Shown here: positions 8,151-17,188 of the stretch, piece by piece
How the letters are laid out: each line of letters starts with the position of its first letter
Position numbering within the stretch: the first letter of the stretch is position 1
Source of the DNA: DASQHL01 sp963843685
GTDB lineage: Bacteria; Chloroflexota; Dehalococcoidia; DSTF01; JACRBR01
Reading direction: 5' to 3'
DNA: 64,000 nucleotides
NCBI GenBank assembly: GCA_963843685.1
Contig: CAWJLO010000009.1
Location: forward strand, 1-64,000
The notes under the pieces: generated by a model
Seen by the model: only the letters and a program-made list of their open reading frames with translations
Told to the model about the DNA's origin: nothing
Databases searched by the model: none
Translations under genes and position numbers: made by a program

Positions 8151-9505
8151 TCCGCGATGCCGAGCTGCTCCCGGTAGTCGGGCTCGATGGACTGCAGGAT
8201 GTGGTGCTCGATGTAGCGGTCGTAGGGGAGCTTGAGGGCCATCGAAATGAACTGTGGCGGCACGGGGAGGTTCGGCGTGTCGGCGATGACGGCGTCCTCC
8301 TTGAGCTTTGCGATCGCATCCTCGGAGTAGCCGATCTCGCGGAGCACCTCATCGTTGTGCTCGCCGAGCAGCGGGGCGTGGCCGCGCGCCTTCGCTTCGA
8401 AGCGCGTGAACTTGGCTGCGAGGTGGCGCTGGATAGGGCGCTTGCCAACGGCGGGTTGGTCGACGACGTCGAAGTGGTGGCGGTCGCGGAACTGCTCGTC
8501 GAACAAGATCTCCTTGCCGTCGAGCACGGGCGCGGCTTTCACGCGCGCCGCCTGCAGCGTGCGGAAGACGTCGTAGTGGTCGCGCTGCGACGTCCACGCC
8601 GTGATCAGCGCGTCGAGTTCGTCCTGGTGTTCGCGGCGGGCGAGCAGCGTCGAGAAGCGGGCGTCTTCGGCCCACTCGGGGTGGCTCATCGCCTGCGCCA
8701 TACGGGCGAACTCGGCGTCGTCGGAACACGAGATCACCGCCCAGCGGTCGTCACCGGCGCAGCGGTAGCAGCCCTGCGGCGCGGCCCACTCGCTGCGGTC
8801 GCCCATGCGCGCGGGCAGACGGCCCGTCATCTGGTATTCGAGCAGGGCGGCGCCCATGACGGGGATGGCGGCTTCCTGCTCCGAGAGGTCGATGTACTGG
8901 CCCTTGCCGGTGCGGCGGCGGTACTGGAGCGCGGTGAGCACCGCGCCGGCACCGACGAAGCCCGAGTATGGGTCCGTGAACGAGAGTCCGGATCGAATCG
9001 GCGGGCCGTCCTCGTAACCGGTGATCGAGGAGATGCCGGAGGCGGGCTCCAGTCCCATCCCGTAGGCACCGAAGTCGCGCATGGGGCCGTACTGACCGTA
9101 GCCGGAAAGGGAGCACATGATGAGGTCCGGCTTGATCTGCTTGAGCTGATCGTAGCCGAGACCGAAGTTCGCCATGACGCGCGGCGTGAAGCTCTCGACG
9201 ACGACGTCGGCGCCGGCGACGAGCTTGCGGATGATCTCCCGGCCCTCTTCTTTCGCCAGGTCGACGACCATCTCGCGCTTGCCCGCGTTGCGGACGATGA
9301 AGTACGAGGCGCGGAGCCAGTGGTGATCGAGGCCGTCGTTGTCGGTGATGATCAGGTTGCGCGTGACGTCGAGGCGGCTGGCGGACTCGAAGCGGATGAC
9401 GTCGGCGCCGAGATCGGCGAGGATGCGGGTGCAGGCGGGGCCGGCGAACACCTGCGCCAGATCGACGACGCGCACGCCTTGCAGAGGGAGCTTGCCGTCG
9501 GTCAT
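8147..9505 (-). CDS. CaiB/BaiF family (class III) CoA-transferase
   Basis: 452 aa. N-terminal VVDLAQVFAGPACTRILADL followed by GADVIRFES is the family signature; the usual catalytic-aspartate region (LSFTDPYSGFVGA) and a C-terminal HAPLLGEHNDEVLREIGY complete the fold. These enzymes move CoA between carboxylic acids with an intertwined dimer. It overlaps the next CoA-transferase (9502-10725) by four bases, so the two may act as a heteromer or on consecutive substrates. The substrate cannot be inferred from sequence. Confidence 0.9.
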   Translation of the reverse strand: MTDGKLPLQGVRVVDLAQVFAGPACTRILADLGADVIRFESASRLDVTRNLIITDNDGLDHHWLRASYFIVRNAGKREMVVDLAKEEGREIIRKLVAGADVVVESFTPRVMANFGLGYDQLKQIKPDLIMCSLSGYGQYGPMRDFGAYGMGLEPASGISSITGYEDGPPIRSGLSFTDPYSGFVGAGAVLTALQYRRRTGKGQYIDLSEQEAAIPVMGAALLEYQMTGRLPARMGDRSEWAAPQGCYRCAGDDRWAVISCSDDAEFARMAQAMSHPEWAEDARFSTLLARREHQDELDALITAWTSQRDHYDVFRTLQAARVKAAPVLDGKEILFDEQFRDRHHFDVVDQPAVGKRPIQRHLAAKFTRFEAKARGHAPLLGEHNDEVLREIGYSEDAIAKLKEDAVIADTPNLPVPPQFISMALKLPYDRYIEHHILQSIEPDYREQLGIAE

Positions 9506-10725
9506 ATCACCCCCTGGTCGCTGAGGACGGTGAGGTCGCTCTTTTCGTATCCCAACTCGTCGAGCAGGACAGCGGCGTTTGCCTCGCCGCGACGGGGCGC
9601 GGGGCTCGCCGTGAGCGGCGTCTCCGACATCTTGAACGGAGCGCCGGGGATGGTGAGCTCGCCGTCAGCGGGGTTGGGCACGCGGACGAAGAACGCGCGC
9701 TCGGCCAGGTGCTCGTCGGAGAGGAGATCGGCGGCGGTCGGGACGTAGGCGAAGGGCAGGCGGAGCGCCTGCGCGGTCATCACGATTTCGGCTGCGCTGT
9801 GAGTCGACAGGTAGGGCGACATGAGGGCCTCGAAGTCCTCCCAGCGGATCATGCGCTCGCCCATCTGCTGGAACATGGGGTTCTTGTCGAGCTCCACGTC
9901 TTCCAGGAGGAGCGCCATCGGCGAAATGGTGTCGGGCGCGAGGGGCGACGGGAAGCCCGAGGCGCCGGGGATCACGACGATGTAGCCATCGGCGCAAGCC
10001 ATGATGTCGTTGGGATAGCCGAAGATGTGGCGCGAGTAGTAGCGACGGCGGATGGCGCCCTGGAAGCCGTACATGGCGGCGTTGTATTCGTCGGCGGCGG
10101 CGACGGCCTCGGCCATCGAGACGTCGACGTGGTCACCGCCACCGTTGCGGGCGCGGTTCTCGAGCGCGGCCAGGATGCCGATCCAGAGCTGCACGCCGGC
10201 GATGTATTCGCCCGGCAGGCCGCCGGTGACAAGCGGCTCGCGGTCCGGCTCGCCGGTGTTGTACATGATGGTGCTCATCGCCATGGCCGTGAGGTCGTTG
10301 CCGTCGTAGTCGGCGTAGGGGCCGGTGGCGCCGAACGGGGAGACCTGCGCGACGACGAGATCGGGGAACTGCGACTTGAGGTCGTCGTAGGTGAGGCCCC
10401 ACGCCTTCAGCGTCGACGTCTTCTCGCCGGTGACGAAGACATCGGCGTTGGCGAGGAGCTTCTTGAGGACGACCTGGCCGGACGGGACGGAGACGTCGAG
10501 CGTCATGCCGCGCTTGCTGGTGTTGAGGTGGAGGTAGAGGCCGGAGGCCTCCGGGTCGGGCCGGTCAGCGGGGAACGGGCCGAGACGACGCGTGTAGTCA
10601 CCGGCCGGGGGCTCAACTTTGAGCACGCCGGCGCCGGCATCGGCGAGCAGTTTCGTGGCGTAGGGGCCAGCGATCCCCTGCGAGATATCGACGACGCGGA
10701 GGCCGGCGAGCGCCGTATCGGCCAT
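9502..10725 (-). CDS. CaiB/BaiF family (class III) CoA-transferase
   Basis: 407 aa. The signature VVDISQGIAGPYATKLLAD and GVLKVEPPAGDYTR are at the N-terminus; TGGLPGEYIAGVQLWIG carries the position where related enzymes have the catalytic aspartate, here apparently glutamate in GEY. That difference should be checked by alignment. It is first of three coupled genes (two CoA-transferases, then GNAT) and has GGAG about eight bases before the ATG. The substrate is unknown. Confidence 0.88.
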   Translation of the reverse strand: MADTALAGLRVVDISQGIAGPYATKLLADAGAGVLKVEPPAGDYTRRLGPFPADRPDPEASGLYLHLNTSKRGMTLDVSVPSGQVVLKKLLANADVFVTGEKTSTLKAWGLTYDDLKSQFPDLVVAQVSPFGATGPYADYDGNDLTAMAMSTIMYNTGEPDREPLVTGGLPGEYIAGVQLWIGILAALENRARNGGGDHVDVSMAEAVAAADEYNAAMYGFQGAIRRRYYSRHIFGYPNDIMACADGYIVVIPGASGFPSPLAPDTISPMALLLEDVELDKNPMFQQMGERMIRWEDFEALMSPYLSTHSAAEIVMTAQALRLPFAYVPTAADLLSDEHLAERAFFVRVPNPADGELTIPGAPFKMSETPLTASPAPRRGEANAAVLLDELGYEKSDLTVLSDQGVI

Positions 10726-10817
10726 GAGGCGTGACTCCGTTCCAATCTCCTGTCGGTGGGGGCAGAATACGACGGCGCTGAGGGGCGATCAATCGAAGAG
10801 GCGGCCGCCGAGTTGGG

Positions 10818-12239
10818 TCAGGAGTCCAGGAGGCGGCGGGTTGTGCGCTCGTCGACGCCGACTGCGGCGAGCTCGCCGGCGACCTCCGCCTTCGCCGCTT
10901 CGATCTCATCGGCGAGTTGGGCGAAGGCCACGAGCATGTTCGTGCGGGCCTGGAGGGTCTTGCTGAGGCCGTTGAGCAGACCGAAGACGCGGCCGATGAG
11001 GAGCAGCTCGGGCGGCATGGCGGTGAGGGGGTTCTTCTTGAGGATGCCGACGGCGTCCTCGTAGGACTCCTGGAAGACCTCGCCTTCGGCCCAGCCGGCA
11101 CCGGTGTCCTGCATCTGCTTGGCGACGCGGCCGACGTAGGCGTCGCCGAGCTGCTGGTAGCCCTCGGCGTCGTCCTTCTTGGTGCGGAAGCCGAGCTCGC
11201 GGAAGGCCTCGCCCATGGCGGCGTTGTCGTTGGAGAGGAGGGTGCGGGTGAAGCGGACGAGGACCTCCTGGAAGGCGGGGCCGAGGTCCTTCGCCTGGCC
11301 GAAGTCGATGAGCACGAGCTTCGGGCCGGGGAGCACCATGAGGTTGCCGGGGTGCGGGTCGGCGTGGAAGAACCCGTGCTTCACGATCATCTCGGCGAAG
11401 GCGAACACGAGGATCTTGGCCACTTCCCACTGGTCGACGCCGATGCGTTGCATCGCCTCGGCGTCGGTGATCTTCACGCCGTCGATGAACTCCATCGTGA
11501 GGACTCGGCGGCTGGTGTACTCCCAGTAGATCTTCGGGACGACGACATCTGAGACGCCGGCGAAATCGGCTGCGATGCGCTCCGCGTTGTGGCCCTCGTT
11601 GATGAAGTCGAGCTCCATGGGGATGTGCTTGCGCATCTCCTCGGCGACGAAGCGGTAGTCCATCGAGCGGTCGAGGCGGTTGAGCACGCTGATGAAGAAC
11701 GACATGTTGGCGAGGTCGATGTGAACGATGTGCTCGATGCCGGGGTATTGCACCTTGACGGCGCAGACGCGGCCGTCTTTCAGCACGGCGCGGTGCACCT
11801 GCGCCAGGGAGGCGGAGGCGACCGGCTGCTCGTCGAACTCGACGAAGATCTCGTGTAGCGGCCGCCCCAGCTCGCGCTCGATGTGGGCGCGGACGTTCGG
11901 GAACGATTCGGGCGGGACTTCGTCCTGGAGGCCAGACAGGACGTCGACGTAGGCATCGGGCAGGACATCGGGGCGCGTGCCGAGGAACTGACCGGTCTTG
12001 ATCAGCAGGCCCTGGTTCTTGACGGCGGTCTCGTACAGCTTCCGAGCGCTCCAGCGGTGATGCTGCTCGCGGCGCGGCTCTCCCCAGTCGGTACCCTTAC
12101 GCTTCTCGCGGAAGCTGATGATCTTGTAGCCGATGAAGACGCGGGCCAGCATCTGGCCGACGTTGAGGAAGCGGACGACGCGATTGCGCGGTGCGTCGCC
12201 GCGGGAGCGAGTGCCGTACTCGGAGGATCGCTGAGCCAT
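10818..12239 (-). CDS. ABC1/AarF/UbiB-type atypical kinase
   Basis: 473 aa. The family-specific KxGQ motif is LLIKTGQFLGTRPDVLP (about 80-97); the alanine-rich ATP loop is ASASLAQVH, with the invariant lysine in VCAVKVQYPG. Catalytic-loop FHADPHPGN and metal-binding LIDFGQ are intact. UbiB/COQ8-type proteins support isoprenoid quinone synthesis or lipid homeostasis at membranes. No quinone gene is adjacent, so the role is inferred from the family only. It is a single gene with an inverted repeat about 110 bases upstream of its start. Confidence 0.9.
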   Translation of the reverse strand: MAQRSSEYGTRSRGDAPRNRVVRFLNVGQMLARVFIGYKIISFREKRKGTDWGEPRREQHHRWSARKLYETAVKNQGLLIKTGQFLGTRPDVLPDAYVDVLSGLQDEVPPESFPNVRAHIERELGRPLHEIFVEFDEQPVASASLAQVHRAVLKDGRVCAVKVQYPGIEHIVHIDLANMSFFISVLNRLDRSMDYRFVAEEMRKHIPMELDFINEGHNAERIAADFAGVSDVVVPKIYWEYTSRRVLTMEFIDGVKITDAEAMQRIGVDQWEVAKILVFAFAEMIVKHGFFHADPHPGNLMVLPGPKLVLIDFGQAKDLGPAFQEVLVRFTRTLLSNDNAAMGEAFRELGFRTKKDDAEGYQQLGDAYVGRVAKQMQDTGAGWAEGEVFQESYEDAVGILKKNPLTAMPPELLLIGRVFGLLNGLSKTLQARTNMLVAFAQLADEIEAAKAEVAGELAAVGVDERTTRRLLDS

Positions 12240-12345
12240 GTTCAGTCTTTATGTTACGGGGTTCACAAGTTGGGCCGCTAGCCGCAATCGAACGCGTACG
12301 GCTGCACATTCTGTAACGAATCTCCCAGATCGAGCTGGTTCGCGC

Positions 12346-12368
12346 AATGGATACACACTGTGTCCATT
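12346..12368. promoter_or_regulatory. Imperfect inverted repeat upstream of ABC1 kinase
   Basis: AATGGA-TA-CACA-C-TGTG-TCCATT forms ten paired positions with a two-base bulge. It lies in the 267-bp gap between the ABC1 kinase start (12239) and the end of the XRE regulator gene (12507), where an operator for the kinase would be expected. Whether the neighbouring XRE protein binds it is unknown. Confidence 0.4.
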
Positions 12369-12506
12369 ATGCGATTGACCGAATGCCGTCCAGAAATCTA
12401 CGTTGCGGATGGACCCGCCTCCGGCGAACAGAGCTCCTGACCGGGCGTGGCGTGGCGTCGTTCGAGGGTGCGACGCCCCCAGCCCCGCCCGGCGGGAGCG
12501 CCGCAT

Positions 12507-13337
12507 CTATCGCCCGGAGGCCGACCGCTGCTTGACGCGCTCGAGCACGGTCCAGCTGTCCGCATCGACCGGATGCCAGTCCTGGAATGCGAGCCCGTCC
12601 GGTTCGCTTGCCGTGCTCACGATCGCGAGAAACCGTATGTCGCCGAACTCCGGATCCCGCCACGTGAGACGATAGCTCCACCTGCACTTGGGCTCCGCCG
12701 CCGGAGCAACGTTCCACGCCGCGATGAGCCGCGCGAGGAACGCGGGATCGCCGCGCGCGAACTCCGCCAAGACTTCGTTGAAGTACGGATTGGGCGCGTC
12801 GATCGTCTCGGCGCCGCGGGGTCTCGCCTTGGCCGCGGACGCCATCATCTGCACGACCTCGTCCCAGTTCAGAATCCGATCGGCGAAGCGGCGGTCGCTC
12901 GCCACGCTCAGCACGTTCCGCTGCGCACGCGAGGCGGCGGTTCTCTCATCCTGGAACGAAATGCCCCACACGGCGGATGCGGCCGTGTTCGCGGCGACGA
13001 GCTCGAAGTTGTCGTTCGTGACGAACTCAGGCCAGGGCGCGCACTCGACGACCGCAGGCAGCTCGTCGACAGTGTAGAAGTAGGCCGGGTAACGCTCGCC
13101 GGGGAAGAGGGTCGCGTCGGTCGCGTAGCCCGCCGCAGTGAGCATGCCGTTCGCCTCGGCCTGGGAGAGGTGGAGCGCTTCAATGAGCGTTGTCAGGCGG
13201 TCCCGAGAGGGGTGGCGGGTGCCGAGTTCGCACGACTTGATCGTGCTGGCGGCCATGCCGGTGCGGCGCGCCAACTCCGCGCGGCTCAGGCCGAGCTCCT
13301 CGCGCGCCGCGCGCAACGCATCTCTCCACGCGTCCAT
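12507..13337 (-). CDS. XRE-family regulator with MmyB-like ligand domain
   Basis: 276 aa from the ATG at 13337. Residues 8-60 form a helix-turn-helix with LSRAELARRTGMAASTIKSC as recognition unit. The rest matches the MmyB-like ligand-binding domain: NDNFELVAANTAASAVWG, DRRFADRILNWDEVVQMM, DPEFGDIRFLAIVSTASEP, DWHPVDADSW. Members are thought to sense small hydrophobic molecules. A TACGCT -10-like hexamer lies six bases before the ATG and there is no Shine-Dalgarno, suggesting a leaderless mRNA. It diverges from the CoA-transferase at 13449, a plausible target. Confidence 0.88.
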   Translation of the reverse strand: MDAWRDALRAAREELGLSRAELARRTGMAASTIKSCELGTRHPSRDRLTTLIEALHLSQAEANGMLTAAGYATDATLFPGERYPAYFYTVDELPAVVECAPWPEFVTNDNFELVAANTAASAVWGISFQDERTAASRAQRNVLSVASDRRFADRILNWDEVVQMMASAAKARPRGAETIDAPNPYFNEVLAEFARGDPAFLARLIAAWNVAPAAEPKCRWSYRLTWRDPEFGDIRFLAIVSTASEPDGLAFQDWHPVDADSWTVLERVKQRSASGR

Positions 13338-13448
13338 GCCCGAAGCGTAGCGCAGGCTGGGCCGACCGATCATCGTCGTCTAGAGCCTAGGAGCGGCGCG
13401 GCATAGGATTTGCTCGCACGCGTTGCCACTGGCCGGAGGGAGTGTCTC

Positions 13449-14699
13449 ATGGCGGGTCCGCTGTCCGACGTCACGATTCTCGATCTTACGTGGGTGCTCT
13501 CGGGGCCGTATGCCAGCATGGTGCTGTGCGACCTCGGGGCGGACGTGGTGAAGGTGGAGCGGCCGCCGTGGGGGGACGTGGCGCGGACGACGGGGCCGCA
13601 CGTCAACGGAGAGAGCGCGTACTTCTTCAGCATCAATCGCGGCAAGCGGAGCATCGCCATCGACCTGGGGACCGACGCCGGGAAGGAGCTGTTCCTCCGC
13701 GCGGTGGAGCAGGCGGACGTGGTGATGGAGAACTTCACGCCGGGGACGATGGACAAGCTCGGGCTGGGCTGGGACGTGCTCCACGCGCGCAATCCGCGGC
13801 TGATCTATGCGGCCACCTCCGGCTTCGGGCAGACGGGGCCTGACAGGCTGCGGCCGGCGCTGGACATCGTCGTGCAGGGGATGGGCGGGGTGATGAGCAT
13901 CACCGGCGAGCCGGGCGGGCGTCCGGTGCGGCCGGGGCTGTCGCTCGGCGACATCAGCGCGGGCCTGTTCACGGCGGTGGGCATTCTCTCGGCGCTGCAC
14001 GAGCGAGAGCGTTCGGGTGAGGGGCAGATGGTCGACGTGAGCATGCTCGACTGCCAGATCGCCGTGCTGGAGAACGCGATCGTGCGCTATTCGGCGACGG
14101 GCGTCGTGCCGGGGCCGATCGGCACGCGGCATCCGCTGGCGACACCGTTCCAGGCGTTCCCGACGAAGGACGGGTACATGGTGCTGGCGCTGTCGTGGGG
14201 GGTGCCGAACCAGTGGGAGCTGTTCTGCGCGATCATCGGCCGGGCGGACCTGATCGACGACCAACGGTTCGAGACGAGCGCGTTGCGGACGCGGCACCAC
14301 GCAGAGTTGGAGCCGATGTTGAACGACGCGCTGTCGCAACGGACGACGGCGGAGTGGATCGGGGAGTTCGACGCGATCGGCATGCCGTGCGGTGCACTCA
14401 ACAACATCCCGCAGGCGATGGCGCAGCCGCAGGTCCGCGCGCGCGACATGCTGGTGGAGCTGCAGCATCCCCGGATGGAGAAGCCGCTGACGATCTCGAA
14501 CACGCCGGTCAAGCTGTCGCGGACACCGGGGGGTGTGCGAGGGCTGCCACCGGACGTCGGCGAGCACACGGAGCGCGTGCTCGCGTCGTGGCTGGGGCTG
14601 GCGGCGGAGGAGATCCGGCGACTGGAGGATGAGGGGGTGATCGCGCAGGCGACGGGCGAGGGGCTGACACTCCCGCCGGAGGTGCTCGGGAAGGGCTAA
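13449..14699 (+). CDS. CaiB/BaiF family (class III) CoA-transferase
   Basis: 416 aa. ILDLTWVLSGPYASMVLCD and GADVVKVERPPWGD open the family fold; PGLSLGDISAGLFTAVGIL carries the expected catalytic aspartate, and the C-terminus has GEHTERVLASWLG. The start was set at the ATG with GGAGGG about nine bases upstream. It is transcribed divergently from the XRE/MmyB-like regulator, which may control it. It probably supplies a CoA-thioester entry step for a degradative pathway; the substrate is not identifiable. Confidence 0.9.
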   Translation: MAGPLSDVTILDLTWVLSGPYASMVLCDLGADVVKVERPPWGDVARTTGPHVNGESAYFFSINRGKRSIAIDLGTDAGKELFLRAVEQADVVMENFTPGTMDKLGLGWDVLHARNPRLIYAATSGFGQTGPDRLRPALDIVVQGMGGVMSITGEPGGRPVRPGLSLGDISAGLFTAVGILSALHERERSGEGQMVDVSMLDCQIAVLENAIVRYSATGVVPGPIGTRHPLATPFQAFPTKDGYMVLALSWGVPNQWELFCAIIGRADLIDDQRFETSALRTRHHAELEPMLNDALSQRTTAEWIGEFDAIGMPCGALNNIPQAMAQPQVRARDMLVELQHPRMEKPLTISNTPVKLSRTPGGVRGLPPDVGEHTERVLASWLGLAAEEIRRLEDEGVIAQATGEGLTLPPEVLGKG

Positions 14700-14909
14700 C
14701 CTGGACGTCCGGCGCACGTTATGTCGCGGACGAGACGATCTGGGCGGATCTCGAACGATCGTAATACGAAATTCGGCCAATAAGCGCGGCGGAAGCGCGA
14801 TTTCCTGTTGCGACAACCCACGGCCGTTCGTGTAACCTCTGCTAAGGCCCCCATGTTGGAGGAGGTCCTGGGCCGCGAGACCGGCTCAGTACAGTCAAGG
14901 AGGACACAC

Positions 14910-15414
14910 GTGGTACGAACAATACGGCTCATATTGAGCGTGACGGCGATCGACAGCCGCGTCATGCTACGGACACGCCTTCCAGTCGCGACAAGCGCGC
15001 AATCGGCTTCGTGCGCAGGCCAACAAACGATCACGGCAGGCGATATTTCCGCGGAGGGCAACCAAACACCGGACCCGACGGCGACGGCGACATCGACATC
15101 GGCGGGTGACCCCACGGCCACGTGCACGGTGCCGCCGGTCGTCCACACGGCGACGCCGACGCCGACGAACACTGCGCCGGCGACGGACACGCCGGTACCG
15201 GCGACCGAGGCGCCGGCGACGGACACGCCAGTGCCACCGCCCCCGACGGCGACGCGAGCCGGGCGGCGGCGTGGGAGGGCAGGGCGTGCAGCCGCCGAAC
15301 ACCGGCAGCGGACCTGACGCGCGGAGCGTGAACTGGCTTGCGCTCGGCGGGGCATTGGTCCTCCTGCTCGCGGGCGGGACGTCGCTTGCCGGAGCAGCGC
15401 GACGGCGGCGCTAA
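14910..15414 (+). CDS. Thr/Pro-rich surface protein with sortase-like C-terminus (frameshifted)
   Basis: The GTG at 14910 follows AAGGAGGA by six bases. A moderately hydrophobic N-terminus leads into a low-complexity T/P/A-rich region (TATPTPTNTAPATDTPVPAT) typical of cell-surface linkers. Around 15255 the frame must shift by one position; the new frame reads GVQPPNTGSG, a hydrophobic helix (WLALGGALVLLLAGGTSLAG) and RRRR, the layout of an LPxTG-type anchor with PPNTG in place of the canonical motif. No sortase is in the window. Surface display is inferred. The break may be a sequencing error. Confidence 0.6.
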
Positions 15415-15438
15415 TCGCCGGCATTCGGTAACGCTGAA

Positions 15439-15470
15439 CGGGACGCCGTCACGATCGTGACGGCGTCCCG
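15439..15470. terminator. 32-bp perfect palindrome, terminator-like
   Basis: The two 16-base halves (15439-15454 and 15455-15470) are exact reverse complements. It lies 24 bases after the stop of the sortase-signal-like gene and about 50 bases before the TolB-like start. There is no T-run after it, so factor-independent termination is likely but unproven; a recombination or protein-binding site is possible. Confidence 0.55.
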
Positions 15471-15519
15471 TCGCGTCACTCGGCGCACAACAGAGAACGG
15501 ATTCCGCCGGGAGGTTCGG

Positions 15520-16468
15520 TTGGCGCACGATCGCGTCTTGGCAGCCATGGCTGCACTGGTGTCATGTCTCCTGGCCGCGTCGGCCTCGGCGTGCGGGTCC
15601 AGCACACCTCGACATCTGATCGTGTACGAAGCGCAGGTGGGCGACGCGACGAACGTGTACACGATCGACGCTGGGTCCGGCGCGACGAGGCAGCTCACGC
15701 ACGGCACGACGTACGACGGCAATCCGGCGTGGCTCGCCCGACCACGAGCACATCGTGTTCAGCTCGCGGCGCGACGGCCAGGCGAAGAACGACCTCTACG
15801 TGATGGACGCGGACGGGTCGAACGTGCGGCGCCTGACGGACACGCCCGACAACGGCGAGTGGAGCGCGAAGGTGTCGCCGGACGGCGGGCGCCTGACGTA
15901 CGTCCGCGACGCGCCGGACGGCACGTGGTCTCTCTGGATCGCGAATGCGGACGGCACGAACCAACGCCAGGCGGCGGGGCCGTTCGCGTTCGCGGAGTTC
16001 CCGGTGTGGTCTCCCGATCCGAACGAGATCTACTTCGCCGCGATCATGCAGGCCACATCGGAAGAGCCCGCGCCGCAATCGCACATCTACTCGGTGGACG
16101 TCACGACGAACGCGGTGCGCACGCGCATCGACACAGGCGGGACGGACGCGTGTCCGCACTTTTCGCACGACGGCAAGACACTGACGTATGCGGCGACGAG
16201 CAGCGGGGACGAGTACGGCAGCGGGGGGAACCTCGACCTGTTCGCGCACGATCTCTCGTCGGACGACACGACGGGGGCGCACGACGTTCGGCTGACGACG
16301 GACCCGGCGCGGGACGACTACGGGAATCCGTCGCCGGACGACAAGCAGATGGTCTTCATCTCTGACCGAGACGGCAACGCCGAGCTGTACGTGATGGACC
16401 GCGACGGGAGCCACCAACGCCGGCTCACGAACACTCCCGACGCACGAGAGAACGTCCCGGACTGGTAG
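15520..16468 (+). CDS. TolB-like beta-propeller lipoprotein (frameshifted)
   Basis: A TTG at 15520 follows GGGAGG by five bases and gives a signal peptide with lipobox ASAC (LLAASASACGSS). The body is a WD40/PD40 propeller: repeats such as DLYVMDADGSNVRRLTDTP and ELYVMDRDGSHQRRLTNTP are spaced about 45 residues apart. An extra C at 15733 breaks the frame between NPAW and SPDHEHIVF; removing it restores one continuous protein of about 315 aa. It probably sits outside the membrane, anchored by lipid. The role is unknown; no Tol-Pal genes adjoin it. Confidence 0.78.
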
Positions 16469-16564
16469 ACAACGTCTTCGGACTCGCCCCTCGGCGCCAA
16501 TCCTGCTTCAATCCGGGAAAGGGCCGACCCAGCGCGGGCGGCGGACTCAGCGACGGAGGACGGG

Positions 16565-17188
16565 ATGACGATGCTGGAGCGGTTCCAGGAGCAGACGAAG
16601 GGGCTGTTTCCTTCAGTCCTCGGGATGCGGATGGTCGAGGCGACGCGGGAACGTTTGGTGGCGGAGCTGACGGTGCGGGCGGAGCTGTGCACGGTGCCGG
16701 GGATCATGCACGGCGGCGCGATCATGGCGTTCGCGGACACGCTGGGCGCGGTCGGTACGTCGCTGAACCTGCCGGCGGGCGCGGGGACGACGACGGTGGA
16801 GTCGAAGACAAACTTCTTCGCGCCGGCGCGCACGGGCGAGACGATCCGCGGCGAGTGCGTGGCGCTGCACCGCGGGCGGCGGACGATGGTGTGGAACACG
16901 AGGGTGACCGGGCCGGAAGGTCGGCTGCTGGCGCTGATCACGCAGACGCAGATCGTGCTCGAGGGGGCGCCGGACCCGGCGCAACAGCTGGCGGCGTTGT
17001 TCACGGGGAAGTCGACGGAGGAGCAGAAGGCGCTGCTGGCGTCGCTGGAGCGAAGCGGTGCGGCGGTGTACCGGGCGCTGGCGGAGCGCGAGACGGACGC
17101 CGGGGCGAAGGCGGCGCTGCTGGCGGCGGCGGACCGCGAAGAGGAGAACGCTGGCGTGCTGGACGATCAGCTCGGGAGGATGCAGTGA
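16565..17188 (+). CDS. PaaI-type thioesterase with ferritin-like C-terminal tail
   Basis: 207 aa. Residues 1-135 are a hotdog-fold PaaI domain: PGIMHGGAIMAFADTLGAVG holds the catalytic HGG-D region, and TNFFAPARTGETI follows. Residues about 155-207 add two helices, GAAVYRALAERETDAGAKA and LLAAADREEENAGVLDDQL, resembling the helical pair of rubrerythrin/ferritin-like proteins, with EEN where EExH is usual. It hydrolyses acyl-CoA thioesters. GGAGG lies six bases before the ATG. It overlaps the dehydrogenase gene by four bases (GTGA), so the two are coupled. Confidence 0.85.
   Translation: MTMLERFQEQTKGLFPSVLGMRMVEATRERLVAELTVRAELCTVPGIMHGGAIMAFADTLGAVGTSLNLPAGAGTTTVESKTNFFAPARTGETIRGECVALHRGRRTMVWNTRVTGPEGRLLALITQTQIVLEGAPDPAQQLAALFTGKSTEEQKALLASLERSGAAVYRALAERETDAGAKAALLAAADREEENAGVLDDQLGRMQ

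Noticed and set aside
12240..12506. tRNA or small RNA gene in the gap before the ABC1 kinase
   Set aside because: No acceptor stem or T-loop arrangement could be found; only an imperfect inverted repeat is visible. No tRNA, rRNA or CRISPR array was seen anywhere in the window.
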